Source of the DNA: Aphrocallistes beatrix
Lineage: Eukaryota; Porifera; Hexactinellida; Sceptrulophora; Aphrocallistidae
DNA: 64,000 bases
Direction of reading: 5' to 3'
Assembly: GCA_963281255.1 (NCBI GenBank)
Contig: OY725499.1
Span: forward strand, 1-64,000
The notes below the pieces were generated by a model, which made no database searches, was not told where the DNA came from, and saw only the letters and a program-made list of their open reading frames with translations. Below, in pieces: positions 54,984 to 64,000 of this stretch; the first letter of the stretch is position 1, and each line of letters opens with the position of its first letter. The translations under genes were made by a program, and so were the position numbers.

Positions 54984-56637
54984 TTCGAAAAGTTCTTTGG
55001 AATGTATCTTCAATTAGTTTTGTTGTGTATTTAGCCGTCAATCTCGTTTGCCAGGAAATTGTAGTCAGGGAATAGAACCTAGGGACAAGGACAAACATTA
55101 AAATGTTTTCCCACCCTATCACCCCCTAGGGTCTAGGGCTAGCCTCGACAAAAGACATATTTATACACGGAACAAAGTCATGTAAATCCTCTCTCAATTA
55201 TGTTCCCATTAGTAAGGTCACGGATCAATTATAAGGACAGACATTACAAAATAATCGTAACACGAGTCTCAAATTGTTATCAATTAAACCATTCAACTAA
55301 ATTGTTACCATCTCTAGTATAATTACTGTTAAGGATGATGAAACTGACTCGATAATGAATATTTCCCTTCTTCATAAGGAGAAAATGATCCTGCATAATT
55401 AAATACTTAGGTTCATGACTCGTTTATTTGGGTTTACACCGTAAAAATGATGGGTTTTGAGCATTAAAATTATGTGTTTTATATCTGAAAAAATGGAGAA
55501 AATTTGTAGAGACATAAGTGATAGATAAATTGAGGGTAAATTTTATTGATATCAAGAAAGCGTCTAGCGAAAAAAGGCAATCATAAAATTTGAATAAAAA
55601 AGAAAATCGAATCATTGCACTCACCCGTAGAGATTTTCTCATTTGGTATAAGCCTTCAGGGACAAGTGTGAAGTGTCTGAAACGATGCTTCTTCAAACTG
55701 AATAAAAACGTGAAAAATCTAAAGTTTTCAAACAAAATGTCTATTCTCTATAATAAGTTTAAATGAGAATTCGTGAAAGAATACAGTTAGATGCAACCAA
55801 AGCTATTTATAGAAGAAATCAGTCGCGCAGCCATCCATGCAATTCATAGACAAATCATTGTTTCCCACCAGGTAATACTGAATGGTTTATAACCTTGGAA
55901 CAAGTGCTATGTTCACCACGTGTTCTAACTAAGTCTGTGGACAGACTTTGTTTGCACGGGGGAGTCCAGTCCTCGATACGCAACGTCCTTTTTGCAAGGA
56001 TAATATTTGCTGAAGAATAACACGCAATCTTTTGTAATCAATCTGAAATCCACCTTCATTTGGAACACAAATCCACCGTACAATATTAATAGCATCAAAT
56101 TACGAATTTTGTATTGAGTAACACAGATGCAAGATAACGTACATTCTTTCTATTATTATAATGCAAATTAGATCGACAAACAAGAGAAGCTGTGAGTTCA
56201 AATAACTCTGTATCTCCAATTAATGAAATATTATCCCTAACAAACTATCAAAGGTTGAAACACTAATTAGAGTTTTATAACTGTTGGTGCCGCCCTGGGG
56301 GGTCTTAGACGTAACACAAAATTTAGATATGAGCCCCCCCCTAGAAGCCCAATCGATTGGCTAATGATACCCAAAGTTCGGCGCTCTTATCTGTTGGAGT
56401 CGATATTTGAATTGAGAATCATCGGAGAAATTCATCTTAATTCTTACCTAAGGTTTTAGCCTCATATTTCAGAGAAAATTTAATGACGAAGAATAGGAAC
56501 ATTTATGATTTAAATTGATTTTTATGCCTAATTAATCTCACAGCTAAAGAAAATGTAAATGTTAGTAATAGAATCCAAATATACAAAGATAGAGATAGAG
56601 AAGTTAGATCAGGAGAGGAGCTAGTAGACCCTGTGAT
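54984..56637. other. Intergenic region with one possible exon
   Basis: At 55635-55699 (minus) a short open stretch reading LKKHRFRHFTLVPEGLYQMR is bounded by a TTCAG acceptor and a GTGAGT donor. I cannot connect it to either neighbour or recognise it. At about 56285-56392 lies an eroded family I element (GTGCCGCCCTGGGGGG to AAGTTCGGCGC). The rest is AT-rich without visible genes. Confidence 0.35.
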
Positions 56638-59600
56638 TCACACGTCAATTAGAAAAGTACTGGAATCGTTCTGGGTGGGCGTTTTGTTCTGAGAGTCGAG
56701 GAGAGATCCGTTGTACTGCTGAGTGCCACTCTCTTGAGGCGAGTGCAAAGCTCCAGGTTGAAGTGAATACTCGTTTGGCGCGTCTATAAGAGTGGGCGGG
56801 GATGGCGCGTAAAGTGGTGGTTTAGGCGCCATATTCTCAACAGGCTGTGAAAATCCCTCTGGCGCGTATTGAGATTTAGGCGCCATATTTTCAAATAACT
56901 GCGCAGAGCCTTCAGGCGCGTAATGAGTTTTAGGCGCCATATTCTCAACAGGCTGCGAAAATCCTTCCGGCGCATACTGAGATTTAGGCGCCATTATTTC
57001 TATTTGCGCGCCAACATTTTCTGGCGCGTGAATTGGTCTAAGCGCCATGTTATTATCAGGCGCGGGATTGTGCATATTGAGAGACTTGACACGTTTCACA
57101 GGCACTGAAGGGCTGTTAAAAACCGCAGGTCCCATGCCCTGTGGTAGCAATGGAGGTGGGCGGAATGCTGGCATCATGCCTGGATAGGGGGGAGGGTAGA
57201 AGGAGGGATGGGGGAAGGTTTGGGGATAGGGGTTCGGAGGGAGCGGTTGTTTCGCGGTTGTTGGCACCGACTCCACCCTGTTCGTTGGACCGGAAGTGAA
57301 CTTGGTCATGGAGGGAGATTCGCGAGGTTTGTCACCTCTCGCGGCTGCTTCCGTGTCACTACTCGACGAGATCTGAGAGCTTGGAGAGGTGGAACGAGGA
57401 CTGAGGTAAGGTTCGCTCTGTGAACTGGGAAGCGACGCCTCGGCGAGTTTTCGCTTCAGTTCTGTGATCTCTCTGTCCCGCCAGCGAATTTCTTGCTCGT
57501 TACGCCGCGAATTGTAGATATTCTCCTGAGCTCGTTTCTCCAGCGACGAAATCTGTTCCAACAACGATTTCTCTCTCTCTCCGTGCTGCTGCTTCAAAGT
57601 TGAAATCTCCAACTTCAAGGTTTCCCTCTCCGTCCGTACAGCCCCGATTTCATCGTGTGTCCGCTGGTCTTTTCCTTCCAGCAGTATTTGACTGTTCTTC
57701 ACTTCATTCAGTTGGCGATGCAGCTCAGATTCTTTCGTGTTGAAATACTCATTCAAAACTTGGAGTTTCGTCTCACTATCTCCTAACTGTTTCTTCAAGA
57801 GGATATTATTTGACTTGACAAAGGAGAGATTATCGTCTAGATCTTCACACCTTGCTTTCAGGGTCGTGTTATCAGTTGTGAGGTGTGAATTTTCGAGTCC
57901 TAATCGCTCTTTAACACTTCTAGCTTCATCTAGCTCACTCAGTGCTTTAGCAGTGTTGGTGAGGGTGTCGAAAATCGCGCGTGTGTCAGTCTGACTCGAT
58001 TCACTACCAGGTTGAAGTTTTAACAAGGACTTAGATAACACACCGATTTCTCCTTGCAGAGTGTGTATTTGTTCGGTATTCGCGGTTATTAGCACTTGCT
58101 TCTCCTTCAATTCTTCTTGAAGCTTTGTCTTTTCGCGTTCTATCTGATCGCGACTTTTCTCAACTCCATCCAATTTCTCTTTCAGCTCAGAGTAACTGTC
58201 AATGTTCGCGTCTATTCTCACTTGCAGCGCTAACTTCTCTGTCTCCACCTGCGCTACCTGTCAAGATAAAGTTAAGTGTAAGAAACCGGAAAAGTATTGA
58301 AGGAAATAGGATTCTATAACGAGTGAAGTTCCTCAATTAGCTCTATCTTATCTCCATAATAGACCTGGAGGAATGTTGCTACTCATTTCCGGTTAAATAA
58401 TTTTGGAGAAAGAAGTCATATAATGCGAGATCTTTACTAAAATAGAATTAACCCCAAAGCAAATTCGAATTTAAAGCAAAATACGACCTTTACTAGGTCG
58501 CAAATTGAATTTGGATGTATTATAAAAGGCAAATAAATTGTGTTATTTAGCAAAAAAAACTGAGATGACATTATTCTGGCAAATAAATTAGTACAGTGGT
58601 TCCCAACCTGGGGTCCATGGACCTCTTAGTGGTCCACAGAAGATATCATGGGGTATCATATGATTCGAAATTTTGTGTTACAGGTAATAGGAGGGATTCA
58701 CAGAATATAGGAAAACTTATATAAGGGGTCCACAGCCCAAAAAGATTGAAAACCGCTGTACTAGGTGAATCTCTTGTAACTCTTATAAACGAGCTAGTAA
58801 TCCTAAACGAGTTAGCAATGCTAACAAGATAGGAACTGCTATTAGGTATGCAAGTGACGAATAAAAGGAAAGAATTACCTGATTCTTAACCGTGTCTATC
58901 TTCCCATTGAGAGCTAGGATCTCCTCTTGAGCTGAGCTGTTCAGAGTCTGCAGTCTCTCTACCTGAGCAGACTTCTCATTCACACACGACTGCGACGTTT
59001 GAAGCTCTTCTCCCCGCAGGGCGTAGTCCGCTTCCAACTGCGAAATGTAACCCCTGTTACCCTCCACCTCATTCCGTGCCGTGTCCAGTTCCTGTCTCAG
59101 GGTGAGGAGCTCATCTCTAGACACTGCGTTCTCGTTAGATTCCGCGATTTTTGTCTCCATCGCTTTCTTCTCCTTCTGCAGGACAACAACTTTCTGCTCG
59201 AGAACTTTCACGTGCTTAGCGCTCTCTTTCTTGTGCCGATCCACGCGATTTCTGGCACCGTTTCTGCTCAGGTAGAGGTAGCCCATTACGACGGGAGTTA
59301 GAACGTAGAAGAGAAGAGCTGCGATTCCATGCGATTGCATCTGCTGGTGCAGGAACAGGGATAGCGGGTGTGGGAGGAGGTTTAGGGGGCTGGGGGGTGC
59401 AGATGGGTCGCTAGGGACCTCTGGATCCGGAACTGGTTCGGTATCCTCTGAGGGAGGATTGTTTCTAATCTGATCTCCTTCATGTGAAATTTCTTCCTCT
59501 GTTTTTCGGGTATCGTTATCATCATCTTCAGTTTTAGAGGCATCAAGATTTATATCATCAATTTCTTCCCCTTGGGGTAAGATTTCCTCCTCAATATCAC

Positions 59601-60891
59601 CATTACTCTCTGCGAAATCAGTATTCTCTTCCTTGACCCCTTGGTCAGTATCTTGTTCAGGGATATCTCCATCAGGTACTGGAACATCCAGGTTCTCTCC
59701 TTCCGTATTATCCTCCACGTCTTTTGGAGTGGAATCCTCTTCTTCAACTCTGCTATCAACTTGGGGTAACCTTTCCTCATCCAAATCACCATTGGTCTTT
59801 GAGGTATCAGAATCTACTTCATCAGAGTTTTCCCCTTGGGGTAGCTCTTGCTTTTCTAACTCTTCGTTGGTTTGAGGGATAATATCAGAATTCCAATCAT
59901 CTACGTTCTCCTCTTCATCTCTACTCTCTCGCAAATCAGGATTTATCGCTTCACTTGGGGGTAGATTTGTTTCTTCAACTTTCAGCTGTGAAATTTCGCG
60001 ATCTTCTGTCTCTAAAGGTTGTTCGATCTCAGGTTTCTTAGCAGAACCCCCATCCAGGTGTGAAGTTTCGCGAGGATTCACTAGATATATCTTATTTTCA
60101 ACCTGTAGAAACTTCTCATGGAGCTCTGGTGGAATATTTTCAAATTCTTCTTCTTGAAAAGCGCTGATTAGAATCCTCGCAGTTTCAGAGTCCCGCATCA
60201 GTTCATTCAATCTGTCCCCTTCCAACTCTACAACCGTCTCCACGCCCTCTCCCTCAAGCAAGCGGGACAGAAAATCGCGGTCCATCTCACGTTTCAGCGC
60301 TCGCATTGCCTCCGTATCTGGAGCGTGAAATTCCGCGATGTTGTCCTGTGGAGGAATGTTGAAGGAATCTCCATCTTGCTTTCTCCATTCATTCACCATG
60401 TCTGGAATGTTAGAGCTTGGCGTGTTAGAATCTGTGTTTTTCGCCTCAGAATCGCGGTTTTCTTCAGGTTCAAGTGTCTCAGCTTTATTTTCGTCAGTTC
60501 CCCCAACGCTATCGCTGTTCTCAACCTCATCCCTCTCCTCAAAATCGCGGTTTTCTTCAACTGGATTGAAAGTTTCTTCAAAACTAATCTCAACTAGATC
60601 TCGGCACAGTACCATATACTCCCCAACAAGCTGCTTAGGAAAGTAACCTTTCTTCCCTTTCGACTCTCCATACCACACTTCATCTCCATCTTCGTCTAAA
60701 CCCATCTCTTTCATGAAAATCCAAATCTTCGCGTCTCTTTCTAAGACGAGTCCGTCCGAATCCTTGGGTATGTACTCACGGAAACTGCGCGCTTGTGAGA
60801 TGACTTGTGTGCATTGGCTGTTGCAGCATTTCTTACTTTCGATTGTGCCAAAAAGCACGAAAAATATAGCGAAAATTGTACAGAATAGCAT
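56638..60891 (-). CDS. MIA3: TANGO1/MIA3-like ER cargo receptor
   Basis: Two exons (58879-60891, 56638-58257) give 1210 residues. An N-terminal signal peptide (MLFCTIFAIFFVLFGTIES) leads into a luminal MIA-type SH3 fold (~22-100) with paired cysteines, DEVWYGESKGKKGYFPKQLV and a closing Cys. A long acidic, disordered luminal stretch follows (~105-510), then one membrane segment (~520-541, ALLFYVLTPVVMGYLYL), long cytosolic coiled coils (~550-950) and a proline-rich tail (~1000-1150) with PPPYPGMMP and four to five MAPKxxYAPEG repeats. This is the TANGO1 layout: the luminal SH3 binds collagen via HSP47 and the proline-rich tail binds SEC23 at ER exit sites. The TATTAG just before ACAATG resembles a splice acceptor. 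Confidence 0.9.
58594..58758. mobile_element. hAT-like MITE, family F, copy 3
   Basis: Ends CAGTGGTTCCCAACCTGGGG and the inverted AAAGATTGAAAACCGCTG. It lies in the single TANGO1 intron. Its left flank (58508-58593) matches the left flank of the copy at 52165. Confidence 0.8.
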
Positions 60892-61263
60892 TGTCTAATA
60901 GCTCGAACTACAATATTATAAACTCCACTCTATAAACACAACTTATTTATAAACAGAATAGAATCTGTTGTGGTGAGAAGCCACAGCTAATTGAGTGTGG
61001 TCAATTACCTGAATGAATCAAAGCGCTATTGTCTAGCATTCCAATCAACCTAGCAACCGACATGGCAACGTAAGGCTGCGTTACAAGCGTTTGCGGTTAA
61101 TTAATAATCAATTGATAAGAATAAGCTTGAATTGAAAGGAATTTACTACGGCTAATAACGAGTTAATATTCAGCATCTTAGCTTGCTGATAGCTGGTCAA
61201 ACCTAATAAACGAATTATTCTTATATTGAGGGAGAAGGCAATTGGAATTACAAGTCACACTAA

Positions 61264-61445
61264 CATTCAAGCCAACCTGAGCCATGGTTAAAGCGGGACG
61301 CAGCGTTGAATTTCGCGGGATATGGCGGGAAGCAATAGAAAAGTACTATACATACTTGTAGAATATAAAGCGGGACACTCGAGAAAATTAGCTCAATAGA
61401 AGAGTGACAAAAGCGGGACCTCCCGCCAAAAAGTATGTACTAATG
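61264..61445. mobile_element. Family H MITE
   Basis: CATTCAAGCCAACCTGAGCC at the left, then GCGGGACGCAGCGTTGAATT and AAAGCGGGACACTC as in the other copies, ending in GCGGGACCTCCCGCC. Confidence 0.7.
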
Positions 61446-61454
61446 GCCTCAGAC

Positions 61455-61625
61455 CAGGGGTTTATCTAGGTGCTCGGAGGAGTCAAGGTGCTTGCAGTGT
61501 GATTCGATTTTGGTCCCGGGTTGCTATCACCCCTGGAATTACAAGATAAACCACTGTTTGGGTGCCATATAACTTTTATCACCTCCAAAAAGGTGCAGGA
61601 TTGGAAAATCCTAGATAAACCCATG
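61455..61625. mobile_element. hAT-like MITE, family G, copy 3
   Basis: Ends CAGGGGTTTATCTAGGTGC and the inverted CTAGATAAACCCATG, flanked on both sides by an exact 8-bp duplication, CCTCAGAC. This is the clearest evidence that family G belongs to the hAT group. Confidence 0.85.
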
Positions 61626-62023
61626 CCTCAGACAGAGTTGAAATGATTGTATCAATTTGTATGGATTAGTTCCGAAAACGATAGATGAACAGTTCAAACC
61701 TATTCTCACTGATTTCATTCATCTTAGTATAAAATAAAAAAGAAATGAATCTAGACAAGCGTTAGAGGACCAACATTTACGTATCATTTCTCACGGTTTT
61801 CAGTTTCCAAAGGTTGTCATCTGAATAAGTTTCCTTTTAAGATTGAGACCTTGGTGTGACTCAGCTTAACCGTGGTGTTAACCACCGAAAATAAATATGA
61901 ATCGAGGTGTAATTTTAACACCAAGATCGCCCTTAAAAGACATGGAATAAGGAGGAAGGCAGCAATGAAATTAAAAACACTTTAGTGTAGATATGGCGAT
62001 CCAGTTAATTATTTTTAAAATTA

Positions 62024-62190
62024 CAGTCAAGGTCGCTTATTGTGAACCACCAGGGGACCAAAAAATGTTCATAATAGAGATACTTCATATTAAGCGAACT
62101 TGATTCAATACAAATCCTATCTAAAAAATGAAATTGGGACCAGGAGGTTAGTCATAATAAACGAAAGTTCGTAATAAGCGACCCTGACTG
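62024..62190. mobile_element. pogo-like MITE, family E, copy 2
   Basis: Ends CAGTCAAGGTCGCTTATTGT and the inverted AATAAGCGACCCTGACTG, flanked by TA, 167 bp. Non-coding. Confidence 0.85.
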
Positions 62191-62295
62191 TATATTAAAA
62201 GGACCCCAGTCATTAATTAACTATAAAAACAAGTGAAATTCTAATTTCTGTTCAAATACAAAATAACTAAAGAATCGAGGAAGGAAATAAGGAAA

Positions 62296-62712
62296 TCAGA
62301 TCATTAGCTTCTCAATGACTAACTGTAGTTCTTGTATCTGACTCTTCAGCTGACTGCCCTCGACAATAACGACAGAGCAGGCGACCACAGCTCGCGAAAC
62401 CCCGCAAGCGCGTCCTAGCGCCTCTTTCGAGCGAACAAACACAAACGGCACATTCTTGTCCTCGCATAGCAACGGGAGATGCAGGATGATCTCAATGGGT
62501 TCGCAATCTGCGGCCATTACAATGAACTCGGACTGTCCTCGGTTCAAACTCTTGGTCGCTTCGTTGGCGCCGCGTTTCAGCTGTTTGTAGTTGTCCGCTT
62601 GCTTGAGGAGCTCGAGGATCTTCAGGGTGAGGTCAGGGGCGGCTAGGGGGAACGCTTTCGGACTAATTTCGGACGTTTCCTCTTTTAGACTTGTTTCCAT
62701 TGCGGTTGCCAT
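62296..62712 (-). CDS. SNU13: SNU13 (15.5K / NHP2L1) U4 snRNP and box C/D snoRNP core protein
   Basis: Single exon, 138 residues; human SNU13 has 128, and the difference is a longer N-terminus ([15 protein letters not shown]). The L7Ae/SNU13 domain is nearly complete: [32 protein letters not shown] (kink-turn RNA contacts), [41 protein letters not shown] and EKLMI at the end. The protein binds the kink-turns of U4 snRNA and box C/D snoRNAs in the nucleus. The ATG directly follows a pyrimidine tract and CAG (CTTTTTTATCAG|AATGG), a textbook acceptor, so a 5' UTR intron or trans-splicing is likely. Confidence 0.98.
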   Translation of the reverse strand: MATAMETSLKEETSEISPKAFPLAAPDLTLKILELLKQADNYKQLKRGANEATKSLNRGQSEFIVMAADCEPIEIILHLPLLCEDKNVPFVFVRSKEALGRACGVSRAVVACSVVIVEGSQLKSQIQELQLVIEKLMI

Positions 62713-64000
62713 TCTGATAAAAAAGTTTGCCTTATATCTACTGGTTCTGTGTAGAAATGAGAGTAGAATTAATGAAGTGAGGTATTTAGAGATTTATTTG
62801 GGATGCTTAGTGGGAAAAATTGAATAAAATTTGCTCTAACATGACGTTCCTAAGCATAAACATATGCTATGCGTGGAAACTGGATTGGTTATCAATGAAT
62901 TTCACATTTTAATCGTAAATTTGGGCAAACATTACGCATTTATGGAAATATTTCATAACTAGAGTTCACAAAAACGAATTTATTCGTAAAAAACAGAAGT
63001 TTGGTTCAAAATATTATCTCATGTAGCGTATCCTTAGTTTAGAAGTTCAAATAACTTCAATTAGAAGTGGATAAGATTCTATAAACTGACTCCATAAGCA
63101 TTTTAATATTTAATCATTGCTAATAAGATATCTTATGACAATGTAAAGAAATTGAATCTTACTGTAGGCAGAGTTAAAGTATATAAGAGTTTGTATTGTG
63201 AAAATAATTTGAATAAGATCTCGCATCTAATCATTTTCATCTCATACAAACTAACACAAGTGCAATTTAACGAATCTATTCGAGACTATCCATATCTCAT
63301 GTGAGTTGAATTCGTTAATATTAACCGTTAATTAATACTAACACATACTTGCCAACTGTCCCGCTTTTTCCACTCTTCTAATGAGCTAATTTTCACGAGT
63401 GTCCCACTATTACATGCAATTTCTCCATTATGTTCCGCTCTTTTTTTAAATTCTATGTATAGTATCTTTCTATTGAGTCCGCCATGTCCTGCGAAATCAA
63501 CACTGTCCCATTTTTGTCATGGCTCAAGATGGCTTGTAAACTAACAGGTTTACATTTCGCGACTATCGGACACTTTGTATCCACCTAAACCACCCCTTAG
63601 TTATTTTTTTTCACTTTCAATTTTGACTTTTATCGAGAATGTGTCAATGTATTTTGAGTTTTATCTCTGAAATGGTTTGATTATGAAATTCATTCTAGTG
63701 GGGAATGGACTGAGCGTTTAGAGGCAATAACTGCTCTAGCAAAAAATTCAAGATTAAATTAGAAATTGTGATTAAATCGCGAAATTTTTAATTTTTCGCG
63801 GCTCAAAAATTGATTTCACACCTCTAATGTTTTTTTAGAAGTCTGCTACAGCTTGATATTCAATAAAAATTTTTTTGAATAATTTTGATTTTTAAGCATG
63901 TTTTGCGAAATTTGCCAATTCATTGCTTTATACGCAAAAAAACAAGCAAAAATGACAAATATTTATCAGAGACACTATGAAATGCAATATTCGAAATCTA
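62713..64000. other. Right-end AT-rich region
   Basis: No gene is visible on either strand. Apart from one family H element (63344-63540) the sequence is AT-rich, with several TTTTCGCG/CGCGAAA words (63776-63800) and no tandem repeat that I can define. Confidence 0.55.
63344..63540. mobile_element. Family H MITE
   Basis: It runs from CATACTTGCCAACTGTCCCG to GGCTCAAGATGGCTTG and is a fairly complete copy with GTCCCGC-type words at both ends and inside (GTCCCACTATTACATG, GTTCCGCTC). Confidence 0.7.

Larger units (their letters stand above)
60892..62295. other. Intergenic, MITE-rich
   Basis: No gene is visible. From left to right it holds plain AT-rich sequence, a family H element, a family G element, a weak inverted-repeat pair at about 61832-61945 (CTTTTAAGATTGAGACCTTG against AAGATCGCCCTTAAAAG) and a family E element. 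Confidence 0.6.

Noticed and set aside
55424-55735. 103-codon minus-strand frame as a whole gene
   Set aside because: Outside the short exon-like core the frame is Phe/Lys-rich AT-driven sequence. Only the core (55635-55699) deserves a note.

Overview
The window is nuclear DNA from an animal. Genes have short GT-AG introns, there is a eukaryotic tRNA with an anticodon-loop intron, and the gene set is metazoan: DAPP1 (SH2-PH adaptor), BTB-BACK and PDZ proteins, a six-TM ankyrin TRP-like channel, a LRRK-type ROCO protein, BROX, CFAP96, PTP4A/PRL and TANGO1/MIA3. Compact genes, small introns and many miniature transposons suggest a non-bilaterian or other compact invertebrate genome. A sponge is my best guess, but the sequence does not prove it.

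Layout. Positions 1-9941 are a nearly invariant 164-bp satellite that runs off the left edge. Positions 9942-14900 are gene-poor: two degraded copies of a TTF-type zinc-finger (hAT-related) segment, three minisatellites, one weak spliced plus-strand gene candidate and a 60-bp hAT-like MITE. From 14913 to 62712 there is a dense gene block. Thirteen of its fourteen confident protein genes lie on the minus strand: a PH-domain docking-like protein with a tRNA-Leu(CAA) in an intron; a BTB-BACK-PDZ-PDZ protein; DAPP1; a TRP-like channel; a CNC/Maf-like bZIP; pyruvate kinase; a ROCO/LRRK-like protein; OSBPL9-type oxysterol-binding protein; BROX; CFAP96; PTP4A-like phosphatase; TANGO1; SNU13. The one plus-strand gene is a small intronless bZIP. 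Ten multi-exon models were joined by hand from splice sites, and each closes in frame at a length close to its family. The exception is the second bZIP, where one exon edge is uncertain. The last 1.3 kb holds one MITE and no gene that I can see.

Introns and spacers are packed with short inverted-repeat elements: pogo-like families with TA flanks, hAT-like families with 8-bp target duplications, piggyBac-like elements with TTAA flanks, and several unclassified families. There are also arrays of short units carrying CCATATATGG or CCTTATAAGG palindromes, and minisatellites built around CTTATGTTGCTAGG.

Most striking are (i) a BTB-BACK protein whose usual Kelch region is replaced by two PDZ domains, (ii) a LRRK-like protein that appears to have lost both its GTP-binding and its kinase catalytic motifs, (iii) a 45-bp minisatellite carrying five perfect SRF-type CArG boxes just upstream of the channel gene, and (iv) a satellite whose 164-bp unit is itself four diverged ~41-bp monomers. 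Functionally the genes cover phosphoinositide/tyrosine signalling (DAPP1, PH docking protein, PRL), lipid transfer and membrane traffic (OSBPL9, BROX, TANGO1), transcription (two bZIPs), glycolysis (PK), splicing (SNU13) and cilia (CFAP96). I see no sign that they form one pathway.
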